A stretch of DNA of 64,000 nucleotides from Paenibacillus sedimenti (GTDB taxonomy: Bacteria > Bacillota > Bacilli > Paenibacillales > NBRC-103111), in contig NZ_JACVVD010000002.1 in the NCBI RefSeq assembly GCF_014534655.1, positions 62,001 through 126,000 on the forward strand, read 5' to 3'. The translations under genes and the position numbers were made by a program. How positions within the stretch are numbered: position 1 is the stretch's first letter; every line of letters starts with the position of its first letter. The notes under the pieces are model-generated. The model did no database searches. It saw nothing but the letters and a program-made list of their open reading frames with translations, and was not told the DNA's origin. Shown here piece by piece: positions 63,138 through 64,000 of the stretch.

Positions 63138-63172
63138 AAGAGCCCGAGGCGCAGCCTCGGGTTCTTCTTTTA
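63138..63172 (+). terminator. Terminator after the AraC sensor gene
   Basis: AAGAGCCCGAGGC pairs with GCCTCGGGTTCTT (one mismatch), then CTTTT. Confidence 0.85.
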
Positions 63173-63330
63173 GGTAGAAATTGTTTGTTTTAAAAGGAAC
63201 AGCATGCAGCGGTAACATGAAGATATCGAAATATTCATTTGAAATAAGGAAATATAAGGGGACAAGCCCCTCGGTTCGTTAAGTCATCAGAAGCAAACAG
63301 CCGTGGACTCGGCAGATGGCACGGGACTGA

Positions 63331-63528
63331 TTATTTTACGGAGGTCAAGAGGATCCTCTGCTAGGTTTTTCTCATTTAACCGGCCTGTTCATGCCTTGGC
63401 CGGAGTTGCCTGAGGCGTATGCCAAGTTATGTATGAGCTATTATTTGCGAACGCTCGGCAACCAGACAAGCGGACGCAGCAACAAGTTGCATGCGAGGTA
63501 TTTTCTTACATACGGGGGGAGCGCATAA
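63331..63528 (+). other. Open stretch without start, possible gene fragment
   Basis: A 65-codon frame between two stops (GGQEDPLLGFSHLTGLFMPW ... TLGNQTSGRSN) has protein-like composition but no start, no ribosome site and no family I recognise. It may be the tail of a lost gene or chance. The rest of the gap (63173-63567) shows only the permease ribosome site at 63552-63557. Confidence 0.25.
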
Positions 63529-63567
63529 TCGGGTCATATCGGAACGATAGCAGGAGGGAAGGATGAC

Positions 63568-64000
63568 ATGAAGCTGGACACGGCCTTGGAAACGGCTCCG
63601 ATGAATCAAACGGAAGCCAAGCGTCGCAAGCATACGTGGTTGAAAGATTTGATCCGGGACAAATGGCTGTACTACATGCTGCTGCCGGGAATCGCCTATT
63701 TCGTAATTTTCAAATACATTCCGATGTACGGCATTCTGATGGCCTTTCAAGACTATAAGCCGCATTTGGGGTATTCGGGAAGCCCCTGGGTAGGCTTCAA
63801 GCATTTTGAACGATTTTTTAGCGAGCCTCTATTTTGGGGGTTGTTCCGCAACACAGTGCTATTGGCGCTTTATAACATCGTCTTTTTCTTCCCGATGCCC
63901 ATTATACTCGCCCTGATGATGAACGAGGTTCGCAGGGAGAAGTTCAAGCGCTTCGTACAAACCTTGGTCTATATTCCGCACTTCGTCTCGTGGGTGGTCG
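63568..64000 (+). CDS. Carbohydrate ABC transporter permease, LplB/UgpA type (3' truncated by window edge)
   Basis: The first 144 codons are present. A polar N-terminus is followed by DKWLYYMLLPGIAYFVIFKYIPMYGILMAFQDYKP, the hallmark of LplB-like permeases of polysaccharide transporters. NTVLLALYNIVFFFPMPIILALMMNEVR and YIPHFVSWVV come next. It pairs with a YtcP-like permease and a lipoprotein binding protein in such operons, which should lie beyond the window. AGGAGG site 10 bases before the ATG. Its place after the AraC sensor suggests control by that protein and import of pentose oligosaccharides. Confidence 0.9.
   Translation, partial: MKLDTALETAPMNQTEAKRRKHTWLKDLIRDKWLYYMLLPGIAYFVIFKYIPMYGILMAFQDYKPHLGYSGSPWVGFKHFERFFSEPLFWGLFRNTVLLALYNIVFFFPMPIILALMMNEVRREKFKRFVQTLVYIPHFVSWVV

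Noticed and set aside
1-64000. Transposases, integrases, CRISPR arrays, tRNA or rRNA genes
   Set aside because: I looked for typical catalytic motifs, regular spacer-repeat patterns and cloverleaf or rRNA sequence and saw none. Small tRNA-like folds cannot be fully excluded by eye.

Overview
The window reads as chromosomal DNA of a Gram-positive, endospore-forming member of the Bacillales, most likely Paenibacillus or a close relative. The evidence is strong AGGAGG-type ribosome binding sites with frequent GTG and TTG starts, a YhcN/YlaJ sporulation lipoprotein, a tricistronic GerA-type germinant receptor, a caa3-type cytochrome oxidase cluster with a heme-c domain fused to subunit II, an OpuA/GbsR osmoprotectant module, membrane-bound AraC regulators beside LplB-like sugar permeases, and a DEAD-box helicase with a long RGG tail. 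I see no rRNA, tRNA, CRISPR array, prophage or complete insertion sequence.

Layout. 1-5 kb: a truncated sugar isomerase, small enzymes and membrane proteins, and a divergent IF-3 paralogue. 5-9.4 kb: a divergent pair of secreted arabinan/arabinoxylan-type hydrolases (GH43-CBM6-RICIN and a DUF4185 protein). 9.5-19.6 kb: a PadR-regulated DHA2 drug exporter, two small overlapping genes, a CAAX-protease-like M48 enzyme, CvfC, a guanylate-kinase paralogue, the DEAD-box helicase with a structured leader, and a sporulation lipoprotein. 19.8-25.1 kb: ctaCDEF plus the assembly genes ctaG and ctaM. 25.3-29.6 kb: a YtrA/GntR-controlled five-gene ABC operon. 30.2-38.6 kb: an ion and osmolyte island with an NhaD/ArsB-like permease, a NapA/GerN-like Na+/H+ antiporter, a BCCT carrier, GbsR and OpuAA-AB-AC. 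40.4-48.7 kb: one 8.3-kb gene for a cyclic beta-1,2-glucan synthase. 48.8-53.0 kb: a germination receptor operon. 53-64 kb: AraC regulators, a MATE exporter, a split LuxR regulator, an SDR enzyme, a second GH43 enzyme, a sensor AraC protein and the start of a sugar ABC permease.

How it works together. The 5-9 kb and 59-64 kb blocks fit pentose-polysaccharide scavenging. Secreted GH43 and DUF4185 enzymes would cut the polymer, the LplB-type transporter would import oligosaccharides, the GH43 protein without a signal peptide would trim them inside, and the AraC sensor would switch the system. The 30-40 kb block plus the cyclic glucan synthase fits osmotic and sodium adaptation.

The most interesting unexplained signals are RNA-like and repetitive. 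A roughly 150-nt element closed by an 11-bp helix precedes the helicase gene. A 17-nt identical leader/terminator motif precedes both Na+/H+-antiporter-type genes. A roughly 70-bp terminator-like repeat occurs twice, 13.5 kb apart. Three genes are visibly broken: a DUF421 gene, an M4 protease propeptide, and a LuxR regulator whose two halves are joined by a TAATG overlap.
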